From Actinokineospora bangkokensis (GTDB lineage Bacteria; Actinomycetota; Actinomycetes; Mycobacteriales; Pseudonocardiaceae), in assembly GCF_001940455.1 (NCBI RefSeq), contig NZ_MKQR01000007.1, forward strand, positions 209,378-273,377: DNA of 64,000 bases, read 5' to 3'. A program made the position numbers and the translations under genes. The notes under the pieces are model-generated. The model was given only the letters and a program-made list of their open reading frames with translations. It did no database searches and was not told the DNA's origin. Below are positions 52,827-61,471 of this stretch, piece by piece. Every line of letters begins with the position of its first letter. Positions within the stretch are counted from its first letter, which is position 1.

Positions 52827-53999
52827 ATGGATTTCTCGCTCAGCGAGGAGGAGGCGCAGGTCCGCGACTGGGTCCGGACCTTCGTCCGCAAGGAGGTCAT
52901 GCCCCTGGAGCAGGAGGTGCTGCGCCGCGAGCGCGCGCACCAGCCGGGGCTGACCCACGACGAGCTGGTGGAGTTGCAGGACAAGGCCAAGCAGTCCGGG
53001 TTCTGGGGCGTGCAGACGCCCGAGGAGTACGGCGGCATGGGGCTGAGCGCGGTCATGTCCGCGCTGCTGGAGGCCGAGCTGGGCCGCTCCTTCGTGCAGT
53101 TCCGCTTCGGCGGCTACGCCGACAACATCCTCTACCACGCCAACGACGAGCAGAAGCAGCGCTACCTGCTGCCGACGCTGTCCGGCGAGCGCCGCTCCTG
53201 CTTCGCCATCACCGAACCCGGCGCCGGGTCCGACGCGCGCAACATCCGCACCGCGGCCCGCCAGGACGGCACCGACTGGGTGATCAACGGCGAGAAGACC
53301 TTCATCACCGGCGGCAACGAGGCCGACTTCGCGATGGTGTTCGCCGTGACGGACAAGGAGAAGGGCGCCAACGGCGGCGTCACCTGCTTCCTGGTCGACC
53401 GCGACATGGGCTGGCGCAGCGAGCACATCGACACCATGGGCGAGTGGGGCCCGGCCGCGCTGGTCTTCGAGGACGTGCGCGTGCCGCGGGAGAACGTCCT
53501 CGGTGAGGTGGGCGGCGGCTTCGCGCTGGCGATGAAGTGGATCGGCCGCGGCCGGTACATGCTGCCCGCGCGCGCCCTCGGCGCCTGCGAGCGGCTGGTC
53601 GAGATGGCCATCGAGCAGGCCAACAACCGCGTCACCTTCGGCGAGCCGATCGCCAACCGGCAGGCGATCCAGTGGATGCTGGCCGACTCGGCCGTGGAGA
53701 TCGAGGCGCTGCGCTGGCTGGTGCTGCACGCGGCGTGGCTGGTCGACCAGCCGGGCGTGGACTCCCGCCACCACCAGTCCATCGCCAAGCTCTACGGCGG
53801 GGTCAAGGCCAACGAGATCGTCGACCGGGTCCTGCAGATCCACGGCGGCATGGGCTACACCCGCGAGCTGCCGGTGGAGCGCTGGTACCGCGAGCTGCGC
53901 CTGCTGCGCATCTACGAGGGCACCGACGAGATCCAGCGCCGCACCATCGCGCGCAACCTGCTCAAGGGGCACGCCAGCGTTTCGGGCACGCTCGGCTGA
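52827..53999 (+). CDS. Acyl-CoA dehydrogenase (second of pair)
   Basis: A 390-aa acyl-CoA dehydrogenase from ATG 52827 with AAGGAGGACGGG upstream. FAITEPGAGSDARNIRTAA, VINGEKTFITGGNEADFAMVFAVTD, GLVFEDVRVP-like ALVFEDVRVPRENVLG, and IHGGMGYTRELPVERWYRELRLLRIYEGTDEIQRRTIARNL are visible. YEGT carries the base. It resembles dehydrogenases acting on larger or unusual acyl groups (medium-chain/ACAD10-11-like); specificity is unknown. Probably the second gene of the TetR-controlled operon, ended by hairpins at 54.03 kb. Confidence 0.92.
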   Translation: MDFSLSEEEAQVRDWVRTFVRKEVMPLEQEVLRRERAHQPGLTHDELVELQDKAKQSGFWGVQTPEEYGGMGLSAVMSALLEAELGRSFVQFRFGGYADNILYHANDEQKQRYLLPTLSGERRSCFAITEPGAGSDARNIRTAARQDGTDWVINGEKTFITGGNEADFAMVFAVTDKEKGANGGVTCFLVDRDMGWRSEHIDTMGEWGPAALVFEDVRVPRENVLGEVGGGFALAMKWIGRGRYMLPARALGACERLVEMAIEQANNRVTFGEPIANRQAIQWMLADSAVEIEALRWLVLHAAWLVDQPGVDSRHHQSIAKLYGGVKANEIVDRVLQIHGGMGYTRELPVERWYRELRLLRIYEGTDEIQRRTIARNLLKGHASVSGTLG

Positions 54000-54024
54000 C
54001 ACCCACCCCCGCGGCGTCGGAGAC

Positions 54025-54052
54025 CCCCGCTGCGGCCCAGCCCACAGCGGGG
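54025..54052 (+). terminator. Terminator hairpin after the acyl-CoA dehydrogenase pair
   Basis: CCCCGCTG (54025-54032) and CAGCGGGG (54045-54052) are perfect 8-bp arms with a 12-base loop, 26 bp after the stop. A second inverted pair GGCGGCC/GGCCGCC follows immediately (about 54052-54074). No U-tract. Confidence 0.55.
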
Positions 54053-54098
54053 CGGCCACCCCTGGCGGCCGCCCCGCCCCCGTGCCAGTCTCCTGGTA

Positions 54099-54142
54099 CC
54101 CCACCCCAGTTGGACCCCACCCCAGTTCGACCCCACCGTTGA
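54099..54142 (+). repeat. Two 16-bp direct repeats plus partial third ahead of the alcohol dehydrogenase gene
   Basis: CCCCACCCCAGTTGGA (54099-54114) and CCCCACCCCAGTTCGA (54115-54130) differ by one base. CCCCACCGTTGA (54131-54142) looks like a shortened third copy merging into the ribosome-binding site. Their place directly before the start codon suggests a regulator-binding array or a slippage product. Confidence 0.75.
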
Positions 54143-55230
54143 GGAGCGACATGGTCAGGGCCGCAGTGCTCACCGAGCAGGGCAAGCCGACGGAGGTCGT
54201 CGACATCGACCTGCCCGAGCCCGGCCCCGGCCGGGTGCGCGTCAAGGTGGCGGCGGCGGGCGTCTGCCACTCCGACCTGTCGCTGTCCAACGGCACGCTC
54301 AAGCAGCCGGTGCCCGCCGTGCTCGGCCACGAGGGCGCGGGCGTCGTCACGGCCGTGGGGGAGGGGGTCACCAAGGTCGCCCCCGGCGACCACGTGCTGC
54401 TCAACTGGGCGCCGCCGTGCCGGGAGTGCTGGTTCTGCGAGAACGGCGAGCCGTGGCTGTGCGCGCGCAACGGCGACGCCGCGACCGTGGCGCACGGCTC
54501 GCTGCCCGACGGGACGCCGCTGTACCCCAGCCTGGGCGCGGGCGCGTTCGCCGAGGAGACGATCGTGCCCGAGGGCGGCGCGGTGAAGATCCCGGCCGAC
54601 ATCCCGCTGGAGCAGGCGGCCGTGCTGGGCTGCGCCGTGCTCACCGGCGCGGGCGCGGTGTTCAACACCGCCCAGGTGCGCCCGGGGCAGGCCGTGGTGG
54701 TCGTGGGCGTCGGCGGCATCGGCCTCTCGGTGCTGCAAGCGGCCAGGATCGCGGGCGCCAGCCCGATCATCGCCGTCGACGTGCACGCGGAGAAGGAGGA
54801 GTTGGCGGTGGCCCAGGGCGCCACGCACTTCCTCGTCTCCGCCGACACCACGCCCAAGGAGGTGCGCAAGCTCACCGGCGGGCGCGGCGCCGACGTGGCC
54901 TTCGAGTGCGTCGGCATCCCGGCCACCATCCGCACCGCCTGGTCGTCGAGCAGGCGCGGCGGGCACGTCGTGGTCGTCGGCGCGGGCAGCGCCAAGGCGG
55001 TGGTGGAGTTCTCCGCGCTGGAGCTGTACTGGATGGGCCGCAGCCTCACCGGGTGCCTGTTCGGCTCCACCGACCCCGAGGTCGACGTCCCGCGCCTGCT
55101 CGACCTGGTGGCCAGCGGCGAGCTGGACGTGTCGGGCCTGGTCACCACCGTCACCGACCTCGACGGCGTGGAGCAGGCGTTCGAGGACATGCGGCAGGGC
55201 AGGGGCGGGCGCACGCTGATCCGGTTCTGA
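54142..55230 (+). CDS. Zinc-dependent alcohol dehydrogenase (MDR family)
   Basis: A 362-aa medium-chain dehydrogenase from ATG 54142 (GAGGAG upstream). Catalytic zinc ligands: AGVCHSDLS (C39, H40 neighbourhood) and GHEGAGVV. Structural zinc: PCRECWFCENGEPWLC, four Cys. Cofactor site: VVVVGVGGIGLSVLQAARIAG followed by VDVHAEK. C-terminal SLTGCLFGSTDPEVDVPRLLDL matches class III/NDMA-type alcohol dehydrogenases. Likely NAD+-dependent oxidation of alcohols or aldehydes. No promoter hexamer was certain; the 16-bp repeats lie just upstream. Confidence 0.9.
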   Translation, partial: RSDMVRAAVLTEQGKPTEVVDIDLPEPGPGRVRVKVAAAGVCHSDLSLSNGTLKQPVPAVLGHEGAGVVTAVGEGVTKVAPGDHVLLNWAPPCRECWFCENGEPWLCARNGDAATVAHGSLPDGTPLYPSLGAGAFAEETIVPEGGAVKIPADIPLEQAAVLGCAVLTGAGAVFNTAQVRPGQAVVVVGVGGIGLSVLQAARIAGASPIIAVDVHAEKEELAVAQGATHFLVSADTTPKEVRKLTGGRGADVAFECVGIPATIRTAWSSSRRGGHVVVVGAGSAKAVVEFSALELYWMGRSLTGCLFGSTDPEVDVPRLLDLVASGELDVSGLVTTVTDLDGVEQAFEDMRQGRGGRTLIRF

Positions 55231-55345
55231 GCGCCGGTGGGGGCGTGACCGGCTGCACGCGGTGTGCTGTTGCAGGGGAATGGCGTTAGCACCCCATGCG
55301 CAATAGGCTCACCGGGTACGTCCCCACCCCGCCCCCGGAGGTGCC

Positions 55346-56047
55346 ATGACCACCTCGGTCGCCATGCACATGAGCGACGGCCTGCTCAACTCGCCGACGA
55401 CCCTGCTGTTCCTCGGCGTGGCCGTGGTCGGCGTCGGCGTCGCCGCCGTGCGGGCGCGCGCCGACCTCGACGACCGCACCGCGCCGATGGCCGGGCTGGT
55501 CGCCGCGTTCGTCTTCGCCACCCAGATGCTCAACTTCCCGGTGCTCGCGGGCGTGTCCGGGCACCTGCTCGGCGGCGCCCTGGCCGCCATCCTGGTCGGG
55601 CCCTGGGTCGGCGCGCTGTGCGTGTCGATCGTGCTGGTCGTGCAGGCCGTGGTGTTCTCCGACGGCGGGCTGTCCGCGCTCGGCGCCAACATCACCAACA
55701 TGGCGCTGATCGGCACCGCCGCCGGGTTCGGCACCGCCCTGCTGCTCAAGCGGGTCGCCGCCAGGGGCCGCACCGGCCTCGTCCTGGTCGCCTTCACCGC
55801 CGCGCTGGTCAACACCGTCGTGGCGGCGCTGGGCTTCGTGCTGGAGTTCGCCCTGGGCGGCGACGCGGCGTTCGACCTGGGCACCGTGGCGGCGACCATC
55901 CTCGGCGTGCACGTGCTCATCGGCATCGGGGAGGGCGTCATCACCGCGCTCACCGTCGGCGCCGTCGCGGCCGTGCGCCCCGACCTGGTCTACCTGCTGC
56001 GCGGCACCGCCAAGCCGCTGGAGCTGCGCGGGAAGGCGGCGGCATGA
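55346..56047 (+). CDS. cbiM: Cobalt/nickel ECF transporter S-component CbiM
   Basis: A 233-aa membrane protein that binds Co2+ or Ni2+ for an ECF-type importer. It has about six helices with GVSGHLLGGALAAILVGPWVG and FSDGGLSALGANITNMALIG, typical of CbiM/NikM. The metal site needs an exposed N-terminal Met-His; here Met7-His8 (AMHMSDGLLNSPT) follows six extra residues, so either ATG 55364 is the true start or the leader is removed. GGAGG (55337-55341) fits neither ATG ideally. TAGGCT (55304-55309) may be a -10. Co2+ is likelier given the cbi gene order. Confidence 0.9.
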   Translation: MTTSVAMHMSDGLLNSPTTLLFLGVAVVGVGVAAVRARADLDDRTAPMAGLVAAFVFATQMLNFPVLAGVSGHLLGGALAAILVGPWVGALCVSIVLVVQAVVFSDGGLSALGANITNMALIGTAAGFGTALLLKRVAARGRTGLVLVAFTAALVNTVVAALGFVLEFALGGDAAFDLGTVAATILGVHVLIGIGEGVITALTVGAVAAVRPDLVYLLRGTAKPLELRGKAAA

Positions 56048-56394
56048 GCACCACGGCCAAGCGCAACACCCGGTTCCTGCTCGGCTTCCTGCTGGTCGCC
56101 CTCGTGCTCGCGGGCGGGGTGTCCTACTTCGCCGACCCCAGCCCCGACGGCCTCGACCACGCCACCCTCCAGGGCTGCCAGGTCACCGAGGGGCCCGACG
56201 GTGAGCAGTTGACCGGCAACTGCATCGCCCAGGGCGCCCGGGAGCACGCCCTGTCCGACAGCCCGCTCGCGGACTACTCGGTCGGCGGCGACGAGGGGCT
56301 GTCCGGGGTCGCGGGCGTGATCGGCGTGGTGCTCACCCTGGCGGTCGCCTTCGGCCTGTTCTGGGTGCTGCGCAGGCGTCCGAGCGAGGAGTAG
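56044..56394 (+). CDS. cbiN: CbiN-like PDGLE-domain accessory protein
   Basis: A 116-aa protein with two hydrophobic segments, residues ~10-29 and ~87-107. The segment between them has DPSPDGLDHAT, the PDGLE-domain motif, plus two Cys (GCQVTE and GNCIAQ) that could form a disulfide. PDGLE proteins replace or resemble CbiN/NikN as the subunit that helps load metal onto CbiM. ATG 56044 overlaps the cbiM stop (ATGA). Confidence 0.88.
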   Translation: MSTTAKRNTRFLLGFLLVALVLAGGVSYFADPSPDGLDHATLQGCQVTEGPDGEQLTGNCIAQGAREHALSDSPLADYSVGGDEGLSGVAGVIGVVLTLAVAFGLFWVLRRRPSEE

Positions 56395-56397
56395 CCG

Positions 56398-57156
56398 GTG
56401 GGGGCGGGACACGCGCACCTGCTGCACCGGCCCGGCGACACCCCAGTGCACCGGCTGCCGCCGCAGGTCAAGCTCGTGGCGGCGCTGGTGGTGGTGCTCT
56501 GCGTGGTGTCGACCCCGCGCACGGAGTTCTGGGCGTTCGGGCTGTACCTGCTGGTGCTGGCGGGGGTGTGGGCGGTCGCCCGCATCCCCCCGCACTGGCT
56601 GGCCAAGCGCGCGCTGATCGAGGCGCCGTTCGTGGTGCTGGCCCTGGCGCTGCCGTTCCTGGCGGGCGGGCCGAGCACGCGGCTGCTGGGCGTCACCGTG
56701 TCCGAGACCGGGCTGCTCACCGGGTGGAACATCCTGGTCAAGGGCACCTTGGGCGTGCTGGTCTCGCTCACCCTCGCCGCCACCACCACCCCGCGCGACC
56801 TGCTGGTGGGGTTGCAGCGGCTGCGGGTGCCCAGCCTGGTCACCACCATCGCCACGCTCATGCTGCGCTACCTCGACGTGATCACCGCCGAGGCGCGGCG
56901 GATGCGCGTCGCCCGCATCTGCCGCGGGCACGACCCGCGCTTCCTCTGGCAGGTCGGCGCCACCGCCAAGGCCGTCGGCACGCTGTTCATCCGCAGCTAC
57001 GAGCGCGGCGAGCGGGTGCACCTGGCGATGGTGTCGCGCGGCTGGACCGGGGCGATGCCCGACGCCGGGGGCGCGGCGGCCCCGCGCACCTGGCTGCTCG
57101 GCCTGGCCCCCGCGTTGGGGGCCGCCGCGGTCCTGGGGGCCACACTGTGGGGGTGA
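56398..57156 (+). CDS. cbiQ: ECF transporter transmembrane (T) component CbiQ
   Basis: A 252-aa T-component with about five helices. The start GTG 56398 is three bases after the preceding stop. Coupling-helix motifs LRYLDVITAEARRMRVARICRGHDPRF and SYERGERVHLAMVSRGWTG carry the two Ala-Arg-Gly type signatures. HRLPPQVKLVAALVVVLC is the typical first helix entrance. It links CbiM to the CbiO ATPase. Confidence 0.92.
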   Translation: MGAGHAHLLHRPGDTPVHRLPPQVKLVAALVVVLCVVSTPRTEFWAFGLYLLVLAGVWAVARIPPHWLAKRALIEAPFVVLALALPFLAGGPSTRLLGVTVSETGLLTGWNILVKGTLGVLVSLTLAATTTPRDLLVGLQRLRVPSLVTTIATLMLRYLDVITAEARRMRVARICRGHDPRFLWQVGATAKAVGTLFIRSYERGERVHLAMVSRGWTGAMPDAGGAAAPRTWLLGLAPALGAAAVLGATLWG

Positions 57157-57884
57157 CGCCCGCCCTGCTCGTCGAAGGCCTCGCCTACGCCTACCCCGAC
57201 GGCCACCAGGCCCTCTTCGGCATCGACCTGCGGGTGGAGCCCGGCGAGCGGGTGGCCGTCCTGGGGCCCAACGGCGCGGGCAAGACCACCCTGGTGCTGC
57301 ACCTCAACGGCGTGCACACCCCGGGCGCCGGGTCGGTCTCGGTGGGCGGGCTGGCGGTGGAGCGCAAGAACCTCAAGGAGGTCCGCCGCCGGGTCGGCAT
57401 CGTCTTCCAGGACCCCGACGACCAGCTGTTCATGCCCACCGTGCGCGAGGACGTGGCCTTCGGCCCGGCCAACTTCGGCCTGCGCGGCGCCGAGCTCGAC
57501 GAGCGGGTGGCCGCGGCGCTGGCCGCGGTCGGCATGGCCGAGCACGCCGACCGCTCACCGCTGCACCTGTCCGGCGGGCAGCGCCGCCGGGTGGCCTTGG
57601 CCACGGTGCTCGCCTGCGACCCCGAGGTGCTGGTGCTCGACGAGCCGTCGGCGAACCTGGAACCGGTGGCCCGCCGGGAGCTGGCCGAGGTGCTGCTCTC
57701 CCTGGACCGCACGACGCTGATGGTCACCCACGACCTGCCCTACGCCCTGCAGCTGTGCCCGCGCAGCGTGCTGGTCGACGGGGGCGTGGTGGTCGCCGAC
57801 GGCCCCACCCGCGACCTGCTCGCCGACTCCGCGCTGCTCGCCGCGCACCGGCTGGAGCTGCCGTTCGGCTTCCGCCTGGACTGA
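57153..57884 (+). CDS. cbiO: ECF transporter ATPase CbiO
   Basis: A 243-aa ATP-binding protein from GTG 57153, which forms a GTGA overlap with the cbiQ stop. Walker A GPNGAGKTTLVLHL, Q-loop IVFQDPDDQLFMPTVREDVAFGP, signature LSGGQRRRVALATVLA, Walker B VLVLDEPSANLEP and switch MVTHDLPYAL are intact. VFQDPDDQLF is typical of the CbiO/EcfA group. One ATPase gene implies a homodimer. Last gene of the operon. Confidence 0.94.
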   Translation: MTPALLVEGLAYAYPDGHQALFGIDLRVEPGERVAVLGPNGAGKTTLVLHLNGVHTPGAGSVSVGGLAVERKNLKEVRRRVGIVFQDPDDQLFMPTVREDVAFGPANFGLRGAELDERVAAALAAVGMAEHADRSPLHLSGGQRRRVALATVLACDPEVLVLDEPSANLEPVARRELAEVLLSLDRTTLMVTHDLPYALQLCPRSVLVDGGVVVADGPTRDLLADSALLAAHRLELPFGFRLD

Positions 57885-57954
57885 GCGCGCGCCCACCGCG
57901 CGCGCCGGGCTGGACTGCGCGGGCCGCGGCTGGTTAGGTGGGCCGCACAAGCGA

Positions 57955-58175
57955 AGATCGGGCCGCCACGAGCCGGGACGGGAGAGCCCCCAGCAGCACC
58001 GGGGGCACCGAAGGAGCAAGCTCCCCGCCAATCTCTCAGGTACAGCTACCGCCCCTGGCCAGGCCACTCTGGAAAGCGGGCGCCCCAGGGCGCCCCACCC
58101 ACGGTGCAAGCCGCGGGCCACCGGTCGCACCCCGGGGTCGCGGTGAAGCTCTCAGGTCCCATGACAGAGGGGGAG
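57955..58175 (+). ncRNA. Tandem glycine riboswitch
   Basis: Two glycine aptamers lie in the leader of gcvT. Aptamer 1 shows GGACGGGAGAG (57976-57986), ACCGAAGGAGCAAGC (58007-58021) and ATCTCTCAGGTAC (58031-58043). Aptamer 2 shows CACTCTGGAAAG (58065-58076), a weaker CGGTGCAAGCC (58102-58112) and GAAGCTCTCAGGTCCC then ATGACAGAGGGGG (58145-58173). These are the conserved cores of the gcvT element. It should turn on glycine degradation when glycine is abundant. A candidate expression-platform hairpin begins at the last bases of aptamer 2. Confidence 0.93.
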
Positions 58176-58207
58176 TTCCCAGTCCGCGCACGTCCGGAGG
58201 AACTCCC
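58171..58207 (+). promoter_or_regulatory. Hairpin overlapping the end of the glycine riboswitch (expression platform candidate)
   Basis: GGGAGTTCC (58171-58179) and GGAACTCCC (58199-58207) are perfect 9-bp arms with a 19-base loop. The 5' arm shares its first bases with the 3' strand of aptamer 2 helix P1 (about 58164-58173), so glycine binding could prevent this hairpin from forming. No U-tract follows. About 240 nt of featureless C-rich leader follow before the gcvT start. Confidence 0.45.
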
Positions 58208-58450
58208 GAATGCCCGTCCGCCAGGCCACCGTGCCCGCCCAGCCCCCATCCCCGTCCCGCCGGGACACCGTTCACCCCGACCTGTCCCCAGGTCGGGGTT
58301 CCGAGCTGCCCGCCGCCGGACGCCCGTGCCAGGCTGGGCGCACACCGCCAGCCTGAGCGCCCCACCCACCCGCCCGCCCGCCAGCCCATCTGCTTACCCG
58401 CCCGCCCCGGCCCGCGCCGGTCGTCACGCCCGAGGAGAACGGACACCCCC

Positions 58451-59545
58451 ATGAGCACACCCTCCCCCCTGCACGCGGTGCACGAGGCCCTGGGCGCCTC
58501 CTTCACCGACTTCGCGGGCTGGGCGATGCCGCTGCGCTACGGCAGCGAGCTGGCCGAGCACAAGGCCGTCCGCACCGCGGCGGGCCTGTTCGACCTCAGC
58601 CACATGGGCGAGATCGAGCTGACCGGCCCGCAGGCCGCCGAGGCGCTGGACTACGCCCTGGTCGGCAAGCTGTCGGCGGTGGCGCCCGGGCGCGCGAGGT
58701 ACACGATGGTGGTCAACGCCGAGGGCGGGGTGCTCGACGACCTGGTGGTGTACCGGTTGGCCGAGGACCGCTTCCTGGTGGTGGCCAACGCCTCCAACGC
58801 CGCGACCGTCGCGGGCGCCCTGGTCGAGCGGGCCGCGGGCTTCGACGTCGAGGTCGTCGACAGGTCCGCGGCCACCGCCCTCATCGCCGTCCAGGGGCCC
58901 ACCTCCGCCGCGGTCGTCGCGGCGGTCACCGGGGCCGACCTGGGCGCGCTGAAGTACTACGCCAGCGTCCCGGCCACCGCCGCCGGGCACGACGTGCTGC
59001 TCGCCCGCACCGGCTACACCGGCGAGGACGGGTTCGAGCTGTACGTCCCCGCCGAGCAGGCCACCGACGTGTGGGCCGCGCTCACCGAGGCCGGGCAGGG
59101 CCACGGCCTCGTCCCCGCCGGGCTCGCCTGCCGCGACACGCTGCGCCTGGAGGCGGGCATGCCGCTCTACGGCAACGAGCTCAGCGCCGCGCTCACCCCG
59201 TTCGACGCCGCCCTCGGCCGGGTGGTCAAGTTCGACAAGGGCGACTTCGTCGGCCGCGCGGCCCTGGAGCGCCGCCGCGACGCCGACGTCCCGGAGCAGG
59301 TGCTCGTCGGCCTGCGGGCCGAGGGCAGGCGCGCACCCCGGCACGGCTACCCCGTGCACGACAGCTCCGGCGCGGTCATCGGCTCGGTCACCAGCGGCGC
59401 CCTGTCGCCCACGCTGGGGCACCCGGTGGCCCTCGCCTACGTGCCGGTGGCCCACAGCGCCCCCGGCACCACCCTCGCGGTCGACCTGCGCGGCAAGGAA
59501 CTGCCGGTCGAGGTCGTCGCGCTGCCCTTCTACCGGCGCGCCTGA
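58451..59545 (+). CDS. gcvT: Glycine cleavage system T protein (aminomethyltransferase)
   Basis: A 364-aa folate-dependent enzyme taking the methylene from the lipoyl arm of GcvH to form methylene-THF and ammonia. ATG 58451 has GAGGAG 13 bases upstream, rather far. Motifs: FTDFAGWAMPLRY, AGLFDLSHMGEIELTGPQA, GGVLDDLVVYRL, LARTGYTGEDGFELYV, CRDTLRLEAGMPLYGNEL, FVGRAALERRR and GYPVHDSSGAVIGSVTSGALSPTLG. Full length for the family. Controlled by the glycine riboswitch. gcvP is not in this window. Confidence 0.95.
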   Translation: MSTPSPLHAVHEALGASFTDFAGWAMPLRYGSELAEHKAVRTAAGLFDLSHMGEIELTGPQAAEALDYALVGKLSAVAPGRARYTMVVNAEGGVLDDLVVYRLAEDRFLVVANASNAATVAGALVERAAGFDVEVVDRSAATALIAVQGPTSAAVVAAVTGADLGALKYYASVPATAAGHDVLLARTGYTGEDGFELYVPAEQATDVWAALTEAGQGHGLVPAGLACRDTLRLEAGMPLYGNELSAALTPFDAALGRVVKFDKGDFVGRAALERRRDADVPEQVLVGLRAEGRRAPRHGYPVHDSSGAVIGSVTSGALSPTLGHPVALAYVPVAHSAPGTTLAVDLRGKELPVEVVALPFYRRA

Positions 59546-59615
59546 CCCGCGCGACCTCCCCCCGACAGCCCGAGCACAGCACTGCGACGACCGGCACCAG
59601 AGATCGAAGGACGAG

Positions 59616-60002
59616 ATGACCAACCCGCAGAACCTGTCCTACACCCAGGAGCACGAGTGGATCGACCTCGCGGACACCACCGCCGCGGCGGTCGGCATCA
59701 CCAAGTACGCCGCCGACTCCCTGGGTGACGTGGTCTTCGTGCAGCTGCCCGAGGTCGGCGCGCGCGCCACCGCGGGCGAGCCGCTGGGCGAGATCGAGTC
59801 CACCAAGTCCGTCAGCGACCTCTACGCCCCGGTCGGCGGCGAGGTCGTGGAGATCAACGAGGCCGTGGTGGACAACCCCGAGCTGGTCAACCTCGACCCG
59901 TTCGGCGACGGCTGGCTCTTCCGCGTCCGGGTGGACGGCACGCCGGAGGGCCTGCTCGACGCCGCGGGCTACGACGCCTTCACCACCGAGTCGGGGGAAT
60001 GA
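59616..60002 (+). CDS. gcvH: Glycine cleavage system H protein
   Basis: A 128-aa lipoylated carrier from ATG 59616 with GAAGGACGAG upstream. [10 protein letters not shown] is the N-terminal motif. The lipoyl lysine is K64 in [42 protein letters not shown] closes the fold. It shuttles the aminomethyl group among P, T and L proteins. Its stop overlaps the ATG of glyA. Confidence 0.96.
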   Translation: MTNPQNLSYTQEHEWIDLADTTAAAVGITKYAADSLGDVVFVQLPEVGARATAGEPLGEIESTKSVSDLYAPVGGEVVEINEAVVDNPELVNLDPFGDGWLFRVRVDGTPEGLLDAAGYDAFTTESGE

Positions 60003-61285
60003 GCCCGGTGAGCACCTTCTCCCAGCACCTGGCCGAGGTCGACCCGGAGGTCGCCGCCGCGATCGATGCCGAGCTGCACCGCCAGCGCGACACCCTGGAG
60101 ATGATCGCCTCGGAGAACTTCGCCCCCCTGGGCGTGCTCGAGGCGCACGGCTCCGTGCTGACCAACAAGTACGCCGAGGGCTACCCCGGCAAGCGCTACT
60201 ACGGCGGCTGCGAGCACGTCGACGTGGTGGAGGACCTGGCCCGCGAGCGGGTCAAGGCCCTCTTCGGCGCCGAGCACGCCAACGTCCAGCCGCACTCCGG
60301 CGCGCAGGCCAACGCCGCGGCGATGGCCGCGGTGCTCAAGCCCGGCGACACCATCCTGGGCCTGGACCTGGCCCACGGCGGGCACCTCACGCACGGCATG
60401 AAGATCAATTTCTCCGGCAGGCTCTACGACGTGGCCGCCTACCACGTCGACCGGGAGACCGGCCTGGTCGACATGGCCGAGGTCGAGCGGCTGGCGCACG
60501 AGCGCAAGCCCTCGCTGGTGATCGCGGGCTGGTCGGCCTACCCGCGGCAGCTCGACTTCGCGGAGTTCCGCCGGATCGCCGACGAGGTGGGCGCCAAGCT
60601 GCTGGTCGACATGGCGCACTTCGCAGGCCTGGTGGCCGCGGGGCTGCACCCCAGCCCGGTGCCGCACGCCGACCTGGTGACCACCACCACGCACAAGACC
60701 CTCGGCGGCCCGCGCGGCGGCGTCGTGCTGTGCAAGCAGGAGCTGGCCAAGAAGGTCGACTCCGCGGTGTTCCCCGGCCAGCAGGGCGGCCCGCTGGAGC
60801 ACGTGGTGGCGGCCAAGGCCGTGGCGTTCAAGATCGCCGCCTCGGCCGAGTTCGCCGAGCGGCAGAAGCGCGTCCTGGAGGGCGCCACCGTCCTGGCGGA
60901 CCGGCTCGCCCAGGCCGACTGCGCCGAGGCGGGCGTGAAGGTGGCCACCGGCGGCACCGACGTGCACCTGGTCCTGGTCGACCTGGTGGGCTCCGCGCTC
61001 AACGGCCAGCAGGCCGAGGACCGCCTGCACGACATCGGCATCACGGTCAACCGCAACGCCGTGCCGTTCGACCCGCGCCCGCCGATGGTCACCTCCGGCC
61101 TGCGGATCGGCACCCCGGCGCTGGCCACCCGCGGCTTCACCGGCGAGGACTTCGCCGAGGTCGCCGACGTCATCGCCACCGCGCTCACCGCGGGCCCCGA
61201 GCTCGACGACGAGGCCGCGGCGGCCCTGCGCGGCCGCGTCGCCGCCCTCACCGCCCGCCACCCGCTCTACCCCGAGCTGGGCTGA
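59999..61285 (+). CDS. glyA: Serine hydroxymethyltransferase
   Basis: A 428-aa PLP enzyme interconverting glycine plus methylene-THF and serine. The first ATG (59999) overlaps the gcvH stop. Motifs: [43 protein letters not shown] (landmarks ASENF and [13 protein letters not shown]), the PLP lysine K233 in [25 protein letters not shown] and [12 protein letters not shown]. With GcvT it turns two glycines into one serine, and the next gene then removes serine. The glyA copy here is probably specialised for catabolism, a second copy elsewhere is possible. Confidence 0.96.
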   Translation: MSPVSTFSQHLAEVDPEVAAAIDAELHRQRDTLEMIASENFAPLGVLEAHGSVLTNKYAEGYPGKRYYGGCEHVDVVEDLARERVKALFGAEHANVQPHSGAQANAAAMAAVLKPGDTILGLDLAHGGHLTHGMKINFSGRLYDVAAYHVDRETGLVDMAEVERLAHERKPSLVIAGWSAYPRQLDFAEFRRIADEVGAKLLVDMAHFAGLVAAGLHPSPVPHADLVTTTTHKTLGGPRGGVVLCKQELAKKVDSAVFPGQQGGPLEHVVAAKAVAFKIAASAEFAERQKRVLEGATVLADRLAQADCAEAGVKVATGGTDVHLVLVDLVGSALNGQQAEDRLHDIGITVNRNAVPFDPRPPMVTSGLRIGTPALATRGFTGEDFAEVADVIATALTAGPELDDEAAAALRGRVAALTARHPLYPELG

Positions 61286-61471
61286 CGGGACCCCGCGCCG
61301 CCCCCGGCGGCGCGCGCACGACCCTGCCGCCACCCCGGGGCAGGCCCGAGCCACCGGCCCGCGCGACCGCGCGGGTCCACGGGCACCCGCTCCACCCGAG
61401 CGGGGCCGACCAGGTGGGGTGGGGACCGCGACCCGGTCCCCGCCCACCACCGCGGAGCCAGGAGGTACGTC

